From: UBA7672 sp963718145
GTDB taxonomy: Bacteria > Pseudomonadota > Alphaproteobacteria > Caulobacterales > Hyphomonadaceae
Assembly (NCBI GenBank): GCA_963718145.1
Contig: CAVQYJ010000012.1
Location: forward strand, 248,001-312,000
Reading direction: 5' to 3'
DNA: 64,000 nucleotides
A program made the translations under genes and the position numbers. The notes below the pieces were generated by a model. It saw only the letters and a program-made list of their open reading frames with translations. It was not told the DNA's origin and ran no database searches. How positions within the stretch are numbered: the stretch's first letter is position 1; each line of letters begins with the position of its first letter. Positions 45,233 through 55,000 of this stretch are shown here, piece by piece.

Positions 45233-45973
45233 CTACGAGCCAATGGCCTGGCGGATCACCAGCGCCCCGCCTTCCGGCTTGAAGCCGAGACCGGTCAGGG
45301 CCTCGATGGCGGCCGGCGAGGTGTTGGTGACCGTTGCCGACATTTCCATGTCGAGGTGCGGCCCGATGTTCATGGCGGCCATCACATCCTCACCGGTGGC
45401 GGCCTTACCGGTTGCCAGCACCATCAGCTTTCCACCCTGACAAGAGACCGGGCCGCGCAGTTCGGGACCTGCCCATCCCTTGTGGTTCACCTTGGCGAGT
45501 GCGTCCGTCCAGACTTCGCCCACGGCGGACTGGCAGGCGTTCTGGGCAAAGGTCAGGTTCTTCATCTCGAGGGTGAACTTGCCGCCGCCGGCGGAGATGG
45601 TGCGGGGCATTCCGGGCACCGTTCCGATCGGGCCAGCCAGCTTGAAATTGGAGAGCGCGACGGTTTTGCCGCCGATCGGCCAGTTGAGACTGCTTTCGCC
45701 GGAGAGGCCGTCGCGCGCCAGCGACAGTTTGCCGGCCGCCTTGCCGGTGATCAGGGCGCCGAAATCGGCCTTCACGCCAAGGTCGCCGATCTTCTGCTGG
45801 CCGAAGCGGACATTGGTGAGCTTGCCGTCCCAGACGCTGCCGTCGGCCTTGGCGAATTTGAAGTCGGCGACCTGCTGCGAAACGAAGCCCGCCGCCATGG
45901 ACATGGGCAACAGAGCGACGAAGCCGACGGCGACGACCAGGACGGCGAGCAAAACGAAAATGACGATCTTCAT
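45233..45973 (-). CDS. Type II secretion system protein N (GspN)-like protein
   Basis: A 246-aa protein from ATG 45973 with one N-terminal membrane helix (IVIFVLLAVLVVAVGFVALL) and a periplasmic domain. GSVWDGKLTNVRFG near residue 47 and the GLSGESSLNWPIG region resemble GspN/T2SSN proteins. No other type II secretion genes are nearby, so a different envelope role is possible. The open frame continues 177 codons upstream into the structured gap, but that part has no protein-like composition. Confidence 0.75.
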   Translation of the reverse strand: MKIVIFVLLAVLVVAVGFVALLPMSMAAGFVSQQVADFKFAKADGSVWDGKLTNVRFGQQKIGDLGVKADFGALITGKAAGKLSLARDGLSGESSLNWPIGGKTVALSNFKLAGPIGTVPGMPRTISAGGGKFTLEMKNLTFAQNACQSAVGEVWTDALAKVNHKGWAGPELRGPVSCQGGKLMVLATGKAATGEDVMAAMNIGPHLDMEMSATVTNTSPAAIEALTGLGFKPEGGALVIRQAIGS

Positions 45974-46112
45974 GAATCCCCTGATCGTTCGTCGCCCCCG
46001 TGACTTGGTTTCTAGCCGCCAGCCGACCAGGGCGCCAGTGCAGGACGCACGCCCTCCTTCAGGCCGGTGTGACCGCCTGGGATGCATGTGCGCCTCCCTG
46101 GTGGGAGGGCCT

Positions 46113-46202
46113 GGGGACGCGGGGATGCCCCGCGTGGGTTGGCGTCTCCGGTTGCCCGGATCTGCCGGCAGTGGACGAGAAGCGCGGTTTCCCCGCGTCC
46201 CC
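46113..46202. repeat. 13-bp perfect inverted repeat with a nested competing hairpin
   Basis: GGGGACGCGGGGA (46113-46125) and TCCCCGCGTCCCC (46190-46202) are exact complements enclosing 64 bp. The left arm can instead form a local hairpin, GCGGGG-ATG-CCCCGC (46119-46133). Two mutually exclusive folds of this kind are seen in riboswitches and attenuators, but no ligand or terminator is evident. Confidence 0.6.
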
Positions 46203-46483
46203 GCACATCGTCTGGCCGTCGGCCTCGGACAAGGCGATCGTTTCACGCCTCTGCCGTAGGTATCGCCGCCGGCGTGCAGGTCATGGATGTTCGGCCATGA
46301 TCCCTGGACATCCTCCCCTACTTGGCCAGCCCTCCTGGCTGGCATACGCGGGGCTGAGCTCGGCCTGCGGGTCCGGGAGATGATCTCCCCGCGACAGGAG
46401 GCGCTGTGCTCCACGCTCGATGCGCATCGCCGCCGCGCTGTTGAACAGTGTACAGCCGCCCTCCCGGCGGAGGCGATGGGTGG

Positions 46484-46489
46484 ATTATA
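46484..46489 (-). promoter_or_regulatory. Perfect TATAAT -10 element on the minus strand
   Basis: The minus strand reads GGGCGTATAATCCACCC at the start of the hairpin-rich stretch. A perfect -10 box is rare in this GC-rich window. The matching -35 position has only a weak candidate (TTCCTG or CCTGTA), so strength is uncertain. Confidence 0.4.
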
Positions 46490-46690
46490 CGCCCGCTTTT
46501 TCATCCTACAGGAAACTCGCAGGCCAACCGGCCAGGATTTCTCTGCAAGCGACTGGATTCACTCAGGAAGCCCGAAACGCAGAGTTCGCCAAACTGTTGG
46601 ACAAGTCCGGCCGATCCCCAACAGCTGGGGCTCATTCCACAGGCCAGGCCACGCCTGTCGCGTTTGCGGGAAATCACGTCAGCCGTGCGC

Positions 46691-47218
46691 CTACAGCAGA
46701 TCCTTCGCCTGCTTTGCGCCGTCCTTGCCGGTAAAGATCAGGGTGCGGGTGCGGTCGGCGAGCTTGACGTTCACGAGGTTGGTCTGCTGGTCGAAGACGT
46801 CTCGGAGGATCTGGTTGTCGATCATGAGTTCAGCGGGCGGGCCTGGGAGTTTGGCTTCCTGGTAGACGAGGATGGCTTCGGATTCGAGTTCGGCGCCGAG
46901 GGGGGCGAGCACGATTTTTCCTGCGGGGCCCTGCAGCGAGAAATGCTTCTCTATGTAGAGCATCAGCTTGGCCTGGTTGCGGACCTGCGAAATGTCGAGC
47001 TGTGGGGCGGCAGTTTCGCCGGTGGATTTCGAGAGCCCCACCTCTGCATCGTGCGCGTGCATGCGGTGGGTGACTTCAAGCTTCGACGTCGTGGCGTTCC
47101 AGCCGATGATGGTGAGTACGGACTGCGAGCGATGCGCGAAGGCCGCGGGCGCGGCAATGAGCGCGCAGCCGCCAGTGATGACCAGCCTGCGTGTCCATGT
47201 CTGCCCTGCCCGGTTCAT
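46691..47218 (-). CDS. DUF6702 family exported protein
   Basis: 175 aa from ATG 47218 with a signal sequence (RRLVITGGCALIAAPAAFAH, cleavage near AFA-H). The start HRSQSVLTIIGWNATTSKLE, HRMHAHDAEVG and a C-terminal VKLADRTRTLIFTGKDG fit DUF6702, a family of unknown function commonly encoded next to M1 metallopeptidases. It follows the M1 stop by seven bases. The frame upstream of 47218 belongs to the peptidase in another phase. Confidence 0.8.
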   Translation of the reverse strand: MNRAGQTWTRRLVITGGCALIAAPAAFAHRSQSVLTIIGWNATTSKLEVTHRMHAHDAEVGLSKSTGETAAPQLDISQVRNQAKLMLYIEKHFSLQGPAGKIVLAPLGAELESEAILVYQEAKLPGPPAELMIDNQILRDVFDQQTNLVNVKLADRTRTLIFTGKDGAKQAKDLL

Positions 47219-47225
47219 GCGTCTC

Positions 47226-49662
47226 CTACTGCGGCCGCCCCGGCGAGATCGGCGCCGCGGGACTAGCCGGGGCTTCCTTCGCCTTAAGCTCGACCAGCGC
47301 ATCCGCCATCTGGTTACGCGCGGCAGCCTGGTTGGCGCGGAAAAGCTCCAGGCGGCTGGGCGTGACCTTCTGCGGAAAGGCGTTGTTCGCCGGATCAGCG
47401 TCGGCGATCTGGTGACGCGCGTCCAGTTCGACAGACACAACCTTCTTCGGCTCGACGAAGAATTTCGTGACCTTCTCGTTGTTCATCCGCCAGATTTCGG
47501 CGGGAATGACCTGTTCCTTCACCGAACCGTCCTCGTAAGTGAACTTCAGCGGCAGGGGCGAGACAAGGCCGCCAATGTTCGAGAAGTCCATGAAATAGAT
47601 GTACGGGTTCTCGCGCAGCGCGCGCTCGAACACGGACTTCTCCGGCTCCTTCAGGCCTTCCTGGAAGGCGGTGTAGTCGTTGAGATCCTTGTTGTTGACG
47701 GCGAAGGCGTCGTTCTCGTTGTAGAAGTCCTTCGCATCGGGATGTTTCTGGACATAGGTCTGCAGACCCTGCGCCTTGTTGCCGGTGACGGTGGGGGCCT
47801 CCGGCGTCGCCGCATCGCGCTCGCGGCGCAGCGGGGCTTCGACGTTGGGATCGCGCGAGGAGATGCGGTATTCGCGGACAGAGGTAAGCGCGACGTCGAC
47901 ATGGTCGGTGGTGTAGAACCAGCCGCGCCAGAACCAGTCGAGGTCGACACCGGACGCGTCCTCCAGCGTGCGGAAGAAGTCGGCCGGCGTCGGGCGCTTG
48001 AAGCGCCAGCGCTTCGCATACTCCTTGAACGCGAAGTCGAAGAGTTCGCGGCCCATGACCGTCTCGCGAAGCACAGTGAGCGCGGCGGTAGGCTTGGAAT
48101 AGGCATTGGGGCCGAACTGCTTGACCGATTCCGAATTGGTCATGACCGGAACCTGGTCTTCGCTGGTCATGTAGGAGGTGATCGAGTCCAGCACGTTGGG
48201 CGCGCCTGGCGCGCCGGCGGGGAATTCCTCTTCCCATAGCAGTTCGGACTGGGCTTCGAGGAAGGAGTTGAGGCCCTCGTCCATCCACGTCCACTGGCGC
48301 TCGTCGGAGTTGACGACCATCGGGAAGTAGTTGTGGCCGACCTCGTGGATCACCACGCCGATGAGGCCGTACTTGGCGTTGCGGGTGTAGGTCTTCACGC
48401 CCGTCTTCTCGTCCTTCACCGGGCGATAGCCGTTGAAGGAGATCATCGGATACTCCATCCCCCCCGAGGCCCAGGTGTTGACCGAGACGGCGTTCGGATA
48501 GGGATAGGGGAACGAGAACTTCGAATAGGTGTCGATCGTGTGGGCGACGGCGCGTGTGGAATAGAGCGACCACAAGAGGATCGGCCTCGGTCGGGAAGAA
48601 GGACTGGGCAAGCACGTCGCCACCGTCGGGCTGCTTAACGCCCATCGCATCCCAAATGAACTTGCGCGAGGACGCCCAGGCGAAGTCGCGGACATTGTCA
48701 GCCTTCCAACGCCAGGTTTTCGTGGCCGTCGTGCCTTCCTTCTCGTTGGCGAGGGCTTCATCGGGCGTCACGATGTATATCGGCTTGTCGAGCGCGCTGC
48801 GCGCCTGTGCGAGACGCGAGCGCTGCTCGGCGCCAAGAACCTGGTTGGGGTTTTGAAGTGCGCCAGTGGCAGTCATGATGTGATCCGTCGGCGCGGTGAT
48901 CGAAACGTCGTAGTTGCCGAACTCGAGCGTGAACTCGCCGCGGCCGAGGAACTGCTTGTGCTGCCAGCCGGTGTAGTCGGTGTAGGCGGCGAGGCGCGGG
49001 AACCACTGTGCCTGGAAGAAGATGTAGGTGTCGTTGTCGGGGAAGCGCTCATAGCCGCTACGGCCGCCGAACACGTTGTTGTCGACGATGTTGAAGGCCC
49101 AGGAAATCTTGAACTGCTGCGTACGGCCCGGGGCGAGGCCCGTGGGCATGTCGACGCGCATCATCGTGTCGTTGATGACGTAGCGCAGCGCGCGGCCTGC
49201 GCCGTCGGTGACCGAGGCGATCTCGAAACCGTGCGGCTTGTCGGCGTAGGACTGGAGCTGGCGGAGCGCGGAATAGGACAGCAGATCGCTGCCCGCCGCG
49301 CCGGAAGCCGCGGTTGTGGTCAGGCGTGTGACCGAGTCCTGCTTGAACTGGTTCTGGTCGAGCTGGAACCAGGCGTAGGTCAGCGTGTGGGGAGAGTTGT
49401 TCCTGTAGGTGACGGTTTCGCTGGCGGTGATGCGCTTGGCGGTCTCGTCGAGCGTTGCGGTGATGACGTGGTCGGCCTGTTGCTGCCAGTAGGCTTCGCC
49501 TGGCGCGCCGGAGGCGGTGCGGTAGGTGTTGGGGGTTGGCAGGTCCACCTCGAGCTGGCGGAACTTGTCCTCATACTTGCCCTTTGTCTGCCGGTTTGCA
49601 TCAGCATGGGCAGGCACGCAGGACAGAATCGCCAACGCGGCGGCAAACCAGGACAGTTTCAT
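47226..49662 (-). CDS. M1 family metallopeptidase, exported (one frameshift)
   Basis: Zinc aminopeptidase-like protein with a signal peptide (MKLSWFAAALAILSCVPAHA). The zinc motif HEVGH (48347-48333) is followed by the distal ligand in WTWMDEGLNSFLE. The frame changes at about 48574: removing one T joins FFPTEADPL to WSLYSTRAVAHTID and gives 811 aa. The C-terminus continues to a Pro-rich tail. The domain before the break (about 360 aa) is the M1 N-terminal beta domain. Probably exported to the periplasm for peptide breakdown; the substrate is unknown. Confidence 0.85.
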
Positions 49663-50016
49663 GCGGCAGGCTCCCCGAAAGTCATTGGGAGTCGTTTTAG
49701 CGATTGTCGATGAGATGTCACCGCGGCTCGGACGCGAAATTCGGGTTCGCCCAAAGGGCGAGCATCGCCGCCGTTCCCGATGTGAAGAGGCCGGCGCCTT
49801 GGGAGCGCCGGCCAAGTATCACAGGAACAGACACCACCGGGAACCATCGAGGGACTTCAAGGCGTCCCGGTGCTGTGACCCTTTTCTATGATTGCGAGTC
49901 TGAACGCGGACTGTGGCGGTTGTTGTCCATAATTCAGGTTGAACAAATATCCGGAAGCCACTGAGTTCAGACATATTTCAGGCTGAATCAGAGGCTAATC
50001 ACCCCGCGCGGAGAGG
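49663..50016. other. Gap between the CoA-transferase and M1 peptidase; no gene seen
   Basis: 354 bp. It contains one GC hairpin (49789-49813) and, closer to the CoA-transferase stop, an AT-richer stretch (49955-50010). It should hold the M1 promoter on the minus strand. I see no credible ORF or RNA gene. Confidence 0.5.
49789..49813 (-). terminator. 9-bp hairpin downstream of the SDR/CoA-transferase pair
   Basis: GGCCGGCGC (49789-49797) and GCGCCGGCC (49805-49813) are perfect complements with a 7-base loop. The minus-strand sequence after it (TCTTCAC) has few U residues, so an intrinsic terminator would be weak. It separates two minus-strand transcription units. Confidence 0.4.
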
Positions 50017-51147
50017 TTAATCCACAGCCCCGCCCTTCAGGAATGCCGTCGCCCGTTCAGGGGCGACTCCCCAGTCCTTGAGCACCGACTCGGAATGCTG
50101 GCCGGCCTTGGCCGGAGGGCCGTTTATCGCTCCCGCAGTGCGCGAAAAGCGTGGCGCGGGTCCGGGCTGCGTGATGCCGGCGACGGTCTGGAATGTGCCG
50201 CGCGCGACGTTATGGGGATGCTTTGGCGCCTCTTCCATGGTGAGCACGGGGGCGACGCAGGCGTCGGTTCCCTCGAACAGCTTCATCCAGTCGTCGCGGG
50301 TTTTGGTCTTAACGACTGTGGCGATTGTCTGCGCATAGGCAGGCCAGGCGGCGCGATCCATCCGCTTCGGGAAATCCGAATCGGCGAGGCCGAGGATCTT
50401 GACCAGCTCGGCGTGGAATTGCGGTTCGATGGCGCCAATGGCGAGAAGCTTTTTGTCGGCGCATTCGTAGGTGTCGTAGAAATGCGCGCCGCCATCGAGG
50501 AGGTTGTCTTCCTTGGTGTCATTCCACACGCCCACGCCCCGCATCGAATAGAACATGGTCATCAGCGACGCTGCGCCGTCTGTCATGGCGACATCGACGA
50601 CCTGGCCCTTGCCAGAGGACTTCGTTTCAAGAATTCCAGCCAGCAGGCCGAAGGCGAGGTAGAGCGCGCCGCCGCCATAGTCGCCGACGAGGTTGAGCGG
50701 GGGTGCGGTGGTTTCTCCGCGGCGGCCCATGGCGTGGAGGGCGCCGGTGAGCGCGATGTAGTCGATGTCATGGCCGGCCATGCTGGACCACGGGCCGGTC
50801 TGGCCCCAACCGGTCATGCGGCCGAAGACGAGCTTCGGGTTGCGTTTCAGGGCGATCTCGGGGCCGAGCCCGAGGCGCTCCATCACACCGGGGCGAAAAC
50901 CCTCGATCAGGGCGTCTGCCTTGTCGATCAGGCACAGGGCGGCTTCGACGCCGTCCGGCGATTTGAGGTCGATGGCGATCGAGCGCTTGCCACGGCCCAT
51001 GATGAAGTCGGCGCCGGGCTGCGTGCCCTTGCGGTCGATGCGCACGACATCGGCGCCGAGGTCAGCCATGAGCATGCCGCAGAACGGTCCCGGGCCGATC
51101 CCCTGGAACTCGATGATCCTGACGCCGCGCAACGGGCCACTGGCCAT
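50017..51147 (-). CDS. CaiB/BaiF CoA-transferase family protein, probably alpha-methylacyl-CoA racemase
   Basis: Family III CoA-transferase fold, 376 aa. The N-terminus (LRGVRIIEFQGIGPGPFCGM, ADLGADVVRIDR) and especially GHDIDYIALTGAL and NLVGDYGGGA match the racemase subgroup, whose active-site His and Asp lie in these two segments. It would epimerise 2-methyl-branched acyl-CoAs for beta-oxidation. It lies downstream of an SDR in the same direction, fitting lipid catabolism, but the substrate is not shown. Confidence 0.88.
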   Translation of the reverse strand: MASGPLRGVRIIEFQGIGPGPFCGMLMADLGADVVRIDRKGTQPGADFIMGRGKRSIAIDLKSPDGVEAALCLIDKADALIEGFRPGVMERLGLGPEIALKRNPKLVFGRMTGWGQTGPWSSMAGHDIDYIALTGALHAMGRRGETTAPPLNLVGDYGGGALYLAFGLLAGILETKSSGKGQVVDVAMTDGAASLMTMFYSMRGVGVWNDTKEDNLLDGGAHFYDTYECADKKLLAIGAIEPQFHAELVKILGLADSDFPKRMDRAAWPAYAQTIATVVKTKTRDDWMKLFEGTDACVAPVLTMEEAPKHPHNVARGTFQTVAGITQPGPAPRFSRTAGAINGPPAKAGQHSESVLKDWGVAPERATAFLKGGAVD

Positions 51148-51304
51148 GGAATATCTCCCAAACCTATCCCTCGCTCATGCCGACGAAAGTCGGCGCCCAG
51201 GGATCACGCTTAACCTTGTCCAGAATTGAAGCGGCCGCCGCAAGTCAGAACAAGCCCTGAAGCAAACCCTGGATCCCGACATTCATCGGCATGAGAAGCG
51301 ACAG

Positions 51305-52063
51305 TTACATTGTCTGGGCGTCATCCACGAGGACATCCGTGCCGGTGACGAACCTGGCGCCATCCGAGCTGAGGAACAGGAGCGCCTCGTCGAGACTATC
51401 CTCGTCCATGACGCGGCGGCGAGGCGTCTTGCTGATTGTCTTTTGGCCGCCCTCGCCTTCGAGCCAGTCTCCGGTGAGTTCTGTCGTAACATAGCCGGGG
51501 GACAGAGCGTTCACGTTGACGCCATGGCGCGCCCATTCGCGCGCCAGCGACCGCGTCATGTGCGCGACGGCGGCTTTCGAGGCGCAGTAGGCCGTTACGC
51601 CCGGCAGGACGATGCGCCCGCCCATGCTGGCGATGTTGACGATGCGGCCGCGCATCGCCTTGTCCGGCCCGGCCTTGATGAGGCGTCGCGCGGCCTCGCG
51701 CGCGACCATCCAGACAGAGGTGACGTTGAGATCCATGATGCGGCGGAATTCGCCGACGCTCTGCGTGAGGGCGTTGTCAAAGTGCGTCATGCCGGCGTTG
51801 TTGATGACGGTATCGACGAGACCGAAGCGCTTCTCGGCTGCGTCGAACATGGCGAGCACCTGCGCCTCATCCGTCACGTCGCAGCCGACGGCCAGCGCCC
51901 TGTCGGCGCCGATCTCCTTCACGAGATCGTCGAGCCGATCCTTGCGGCGTGCAGCGGCAACGACCTTCGCGCCCTCCTTTGCGAGCACCACCGCAAAGCG
52001 TCGACCCAGCCCGCTGGAAGCCCCTGTCACCAGCGCAACGCGACCTTCAACTCGTCCAGCCAT
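51305..52063 (-). CDS. Short-chain dehydrogenase/reductase (SDR)
   Basis: NAD(P)-dependent oxidoreductase, 252 aa. The cofactor motif TGASSGLG is at about 13-20, NNAG near 90, catalytic Ser in NIASMGG and the YCASK motif near 160. Arg residues at the end of the second strand (AARRKDR) suggest NADPH preference. It sits between mfd and the CoA-transferase; the 9-bp gap after its start suggests it is read with mfd. Exact substrate unknown. Confidence 0.9.
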   Translation of the reverse strand: MAGRVEGRVALVTGASSGLGRRFAVVLAKEGAKVVAAARRKDRLDDLVKEIGADRALAVGCDVTDEAQVLAMFDAAEKRFGLVDTVINNAGMTHFDNALTQSVGEFRRIMDLNVTSVWMVAREAARRLIKAGPDKAMRGRIVNIASMGGRIVLPGVTAYCASKAAVAHMTRSLAREWARHGVNVNALSPGYVTTELTGDWLEGEGGQKTISKTPRRRVMDEDSLDEALLFLSSDGARFVTGTDVLVDDAQTM

Positions 52064-52072
52064 CCATGTCCC

Positions 52073-55000
52073 CTATAGCAGCTCGCTCATGTCCTTGAGC
52101 AGGTTCCTGACCGCCACGAGCCGGCCTGGGGCATCCGGCCAGGCGCCGCTCATGACCAGTTTCAGGTCCGGGCGAAGCTTCAGCACGTTCGGACGCTTCT
52201 GCACATAGGCGACCAGCTTGCCCGTATCCAGCGGCGCGTTGGGCCGGAAGGCCAAGAGAGCGCCCTTGGGCCCGGCAGAGACCTTCGCGACGCCCAGCCG
52301 CTTGCAGAGGATTTTCACGGCGGTAATTTCGAGGAGTTGTTTCGTCTCGTCCGGCAGGGAACCGAAGCGGTCGATCAGTTCGGCGGCGAAGGCTTCACGC
52401 TCGCCATCGTCGGTGAGGTCCGCCAGGCGGCGATAGAGAGAGAGGCGCGTGGACAGGTCTTCGACATAGTGCTCGGGGATCAGCACGGCGGCGCCGATGT
52501 CGATCTGCGGCGACCAGTCGTCAGCGACTTCATGGCCATCCAGCCGCTCGCCCGAGCGCAGCGCCTTCACGGCGTCTTCGAGCATCTGCTGGTAGAGTTC
52601 GACGCCGACCTCGCGGATGTGGCCAGACTGTTCCTCGCCCAAAAGGTTGCCGCCGCCGCGCATGTCGAGATCGTGGCTCGCCAGCATGAACCCCGCGCCG
52701 AGGCTGTCGAGCGACTGCAGCACCTTGAGGCGCTTCTCCGCGCCATCGGTGAGCGCTCCTTCCTCCGGCGTGGTGAGATAGGCGTAGGCGCGGAGCTTGG
52801 CCCGGCCGACGCGGCCGCGGAGCTGGTAGAGCTGGGCCAGGCCGAACATGTCGGCGCGGTGGATGATCAGCGTGTTGGCGCGCGGGATGTCGAGGCCGGA
52901 TTCCACGATGGTGGTCGAGAGCAGCACGTCCGCCTTGCCGTCGTAGAACACCGACATGGCGTCTTCGAGTTCAGTAGGCGTCATCTGGCCGTGGGCGACC
53001 AGCACCTTTACTTCCGGCACCTGCTCACGCAGGTAGCGTTCCAGGAATGGCAGGTCGGCCACGCGTGGGGCGACGAAATAAGTCTGGCCGCCGCGATACC
53101 TTTCCCGCAGAAGCGCCTCACGGATGGTGACTGGATCGAACTCGACGACATAGGTGCGCACGGCAAGCCGGTCGATCGGCGGGGTGGCGATGATCGACAG
53201 GTCGCGGATGCCGGTGAGCGCCATCTGCAGCGTGCGCGGGATGGGCGTGGCCGAGAGCGTCAGCACGTGGACGTCGGCCTTCAGCTCCTTCAGGCGTTCC
53301 TTGTGCTTGACGCCGAAGCGTTGCTCTTCGTCCACCACAATGAGGCCGAGGCGCTTGAAGTCGATCGACTTGGCGAGCAGGGCGTGCGTGCCGATGACGA
53401 CATCGCACTCACCTGTGTTGATCTCCTCACGCGTCTGCGCGGCTTCCTTCGCGGTGACGAAGCGCGACAGATGCCGCACCTTGATGGGATAGCCGGCGAA
53501 GCGTTCGGTGAAAGTCTGGAAGTGCTGGCGCGAGAGCAGCGTCGTGGGCGCGATCGCGGCCACCTGCATGCCCGACATGGCGATCAGGAAAGCTGCGCGC
53601 AGGGCGACCTCCGTCTTGCCGAAGCCGACATCGCCACAGATCAGCCGATCCATCGGCTTGCCGGAATGCAGGTCCTTGACGACATCCTCGATGGCCGAGA
53701 GCTGGTCGTCCGTCTCTTCATAGGGGAAGCGCGCCGAGAATTCCCGGAAGACGCCTTCGGGCGTGTCGGTCACCGGCGCGCGCTTCATCTCGCGTTCGGC
53801 GGCGAGGCGGATGAGTTCATCCGCCATGTCCATGATCTTCTTCTTGGCGCGCGCCTTGCGTGATTGCCAGCCGCTGCCGCCGAGCCGATCGAGGGCGCCC
53901 TCGCCGCTTTCCGAACCATAGCGTGAGATCAGTTCGACGTTCTCGACCGGCAGCAGGATCTTGTCGCCGCCGGCATAGATGAGTTCGAGGCAGTCGTGCG
54001 GCGCCTCGTTCACCGTCACGGTCTTGAGGCCTTCATACTTGCCGACGCCGTGCTCGACATGGACGATCAGGTCGCCTGCGGAGAGTGCTGCAGCTTCGGC
54101 GATGACGGCGGCGGAGGACTTGCGCTTGCGCGGACGGGCGAGCTTGTCGCCCAGCATGTCCTGTTCAGAGATGATCACGAGGTCGTCGTCCTCGAAGCCA
54201 CTCTCGATGGCGAATTCGGCGACGGAGACGCGGGCCTTGGCGACATCAGCCAGCGATGAAGCGAGCTGGGCGTTTGGAATGCCGTGGTCTTCGAGGATGC
54301 CGGTCAGGCGGCTGGCGGATCCCGTGCTCCACGCGGCGATGATCACACGCTTGCCGGCGGCCTGGCGTTCGCGGATGTGACGCACGACGGCGTCGAACAG
54401 GTTTGCGGTGGGATCGGCGCGCTCCAGCACGAAGCTGCGGCCGGCCTTGGCGCGGCCCAGCAGGCCATCGGACTTCGCGGGCGCGTCAAGCGTAGTGAAG
54501 GTGGCCGTGGCGCGGGCGGTCATCGCCTCGGCAAGGTCTTTCGGCGAAAGGTAGAGCCGGTCTGGCGGCAGGACGTGGACGGGCATGCCCGCCGCCGTCG
54601 AGGACGTCTTGCGCACTTCGTAGTATTCCTGCGCCTGCGCGATGCGCTCGCTGGCTGCTTCGGCCGCGGACGGATCGAGGCCGACCAGCGCCTGATCGCC
54701 GATATAGTCGAAGAGCGTTTCCAGCCGGTCGTAGAACAGTGGCAGCCACTGCTCGACGCCCTGGCGGCGAATGCGCTCGCGGGCGGACTCATAAGTGGGG
54801 TCGCCGCCGGGCGAGCCGAACGCCGCGAGGAAATTCTTGCGCAGGAGCGCGAGGGCGGCGTCGGAGAAGTCGACCTCGCTGACCGGGGCGAGGACGATCT
54901 CTTTCAGGTCTGCCGTGGAGCGCTGGGTTTCCGGATCGAAGTAGCGGGCCTTTTCCAGCTCGTCGCCGAAGAAGTCGAGGCGGGCAGGCTCGACGAAGCC

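Larger units (their letters stand above)
45974..46690 (-). other. 717-bp structured intergenic region; possible non-coding RNA or foreign insert
   Basis: No frame here looks like a protein. The region holds several clear hairpins: a 7-bp stem GCCAGCC/GGCTGGC (46325-46343), GGGAGA/TCTCCC (46375-46389), CCGCC/GGCGG (46456-46470), CCTCCC/GGGAGG (46093-46108), and a 13-bp arm pair at 46113/46202. A TATAAT at 46489-46484 could start a minus-strand transcript of up to 500 nt that either stands alone or forms an extended leader for the GspN-like gene. It does not match RNase P RNA, tmRNA or SRP RNA signatures as far as I can read. Confidence 0.45.

Noticed and set aside
45974..46504. N-terminal extension of the GspN-like protein through the structured gap
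   Set aside because: The 177 extra residues are Arg/Pro/Ser-rich without structure, and a normal start with a membrane helix exists at 45973.
45974..46690. RNase P RNA, tmRNA or SRP RNA in the structured gap
   Set aside because: No GAGGAAAGTCC-type RNase P block, no T-arm GGTTCGA or tag ORF, and no SRP core seen on either strand.
52337..53863. 508-codon frame antisense to mfd
   Set aside because: Mirror frame of the helicase domains of mfd.
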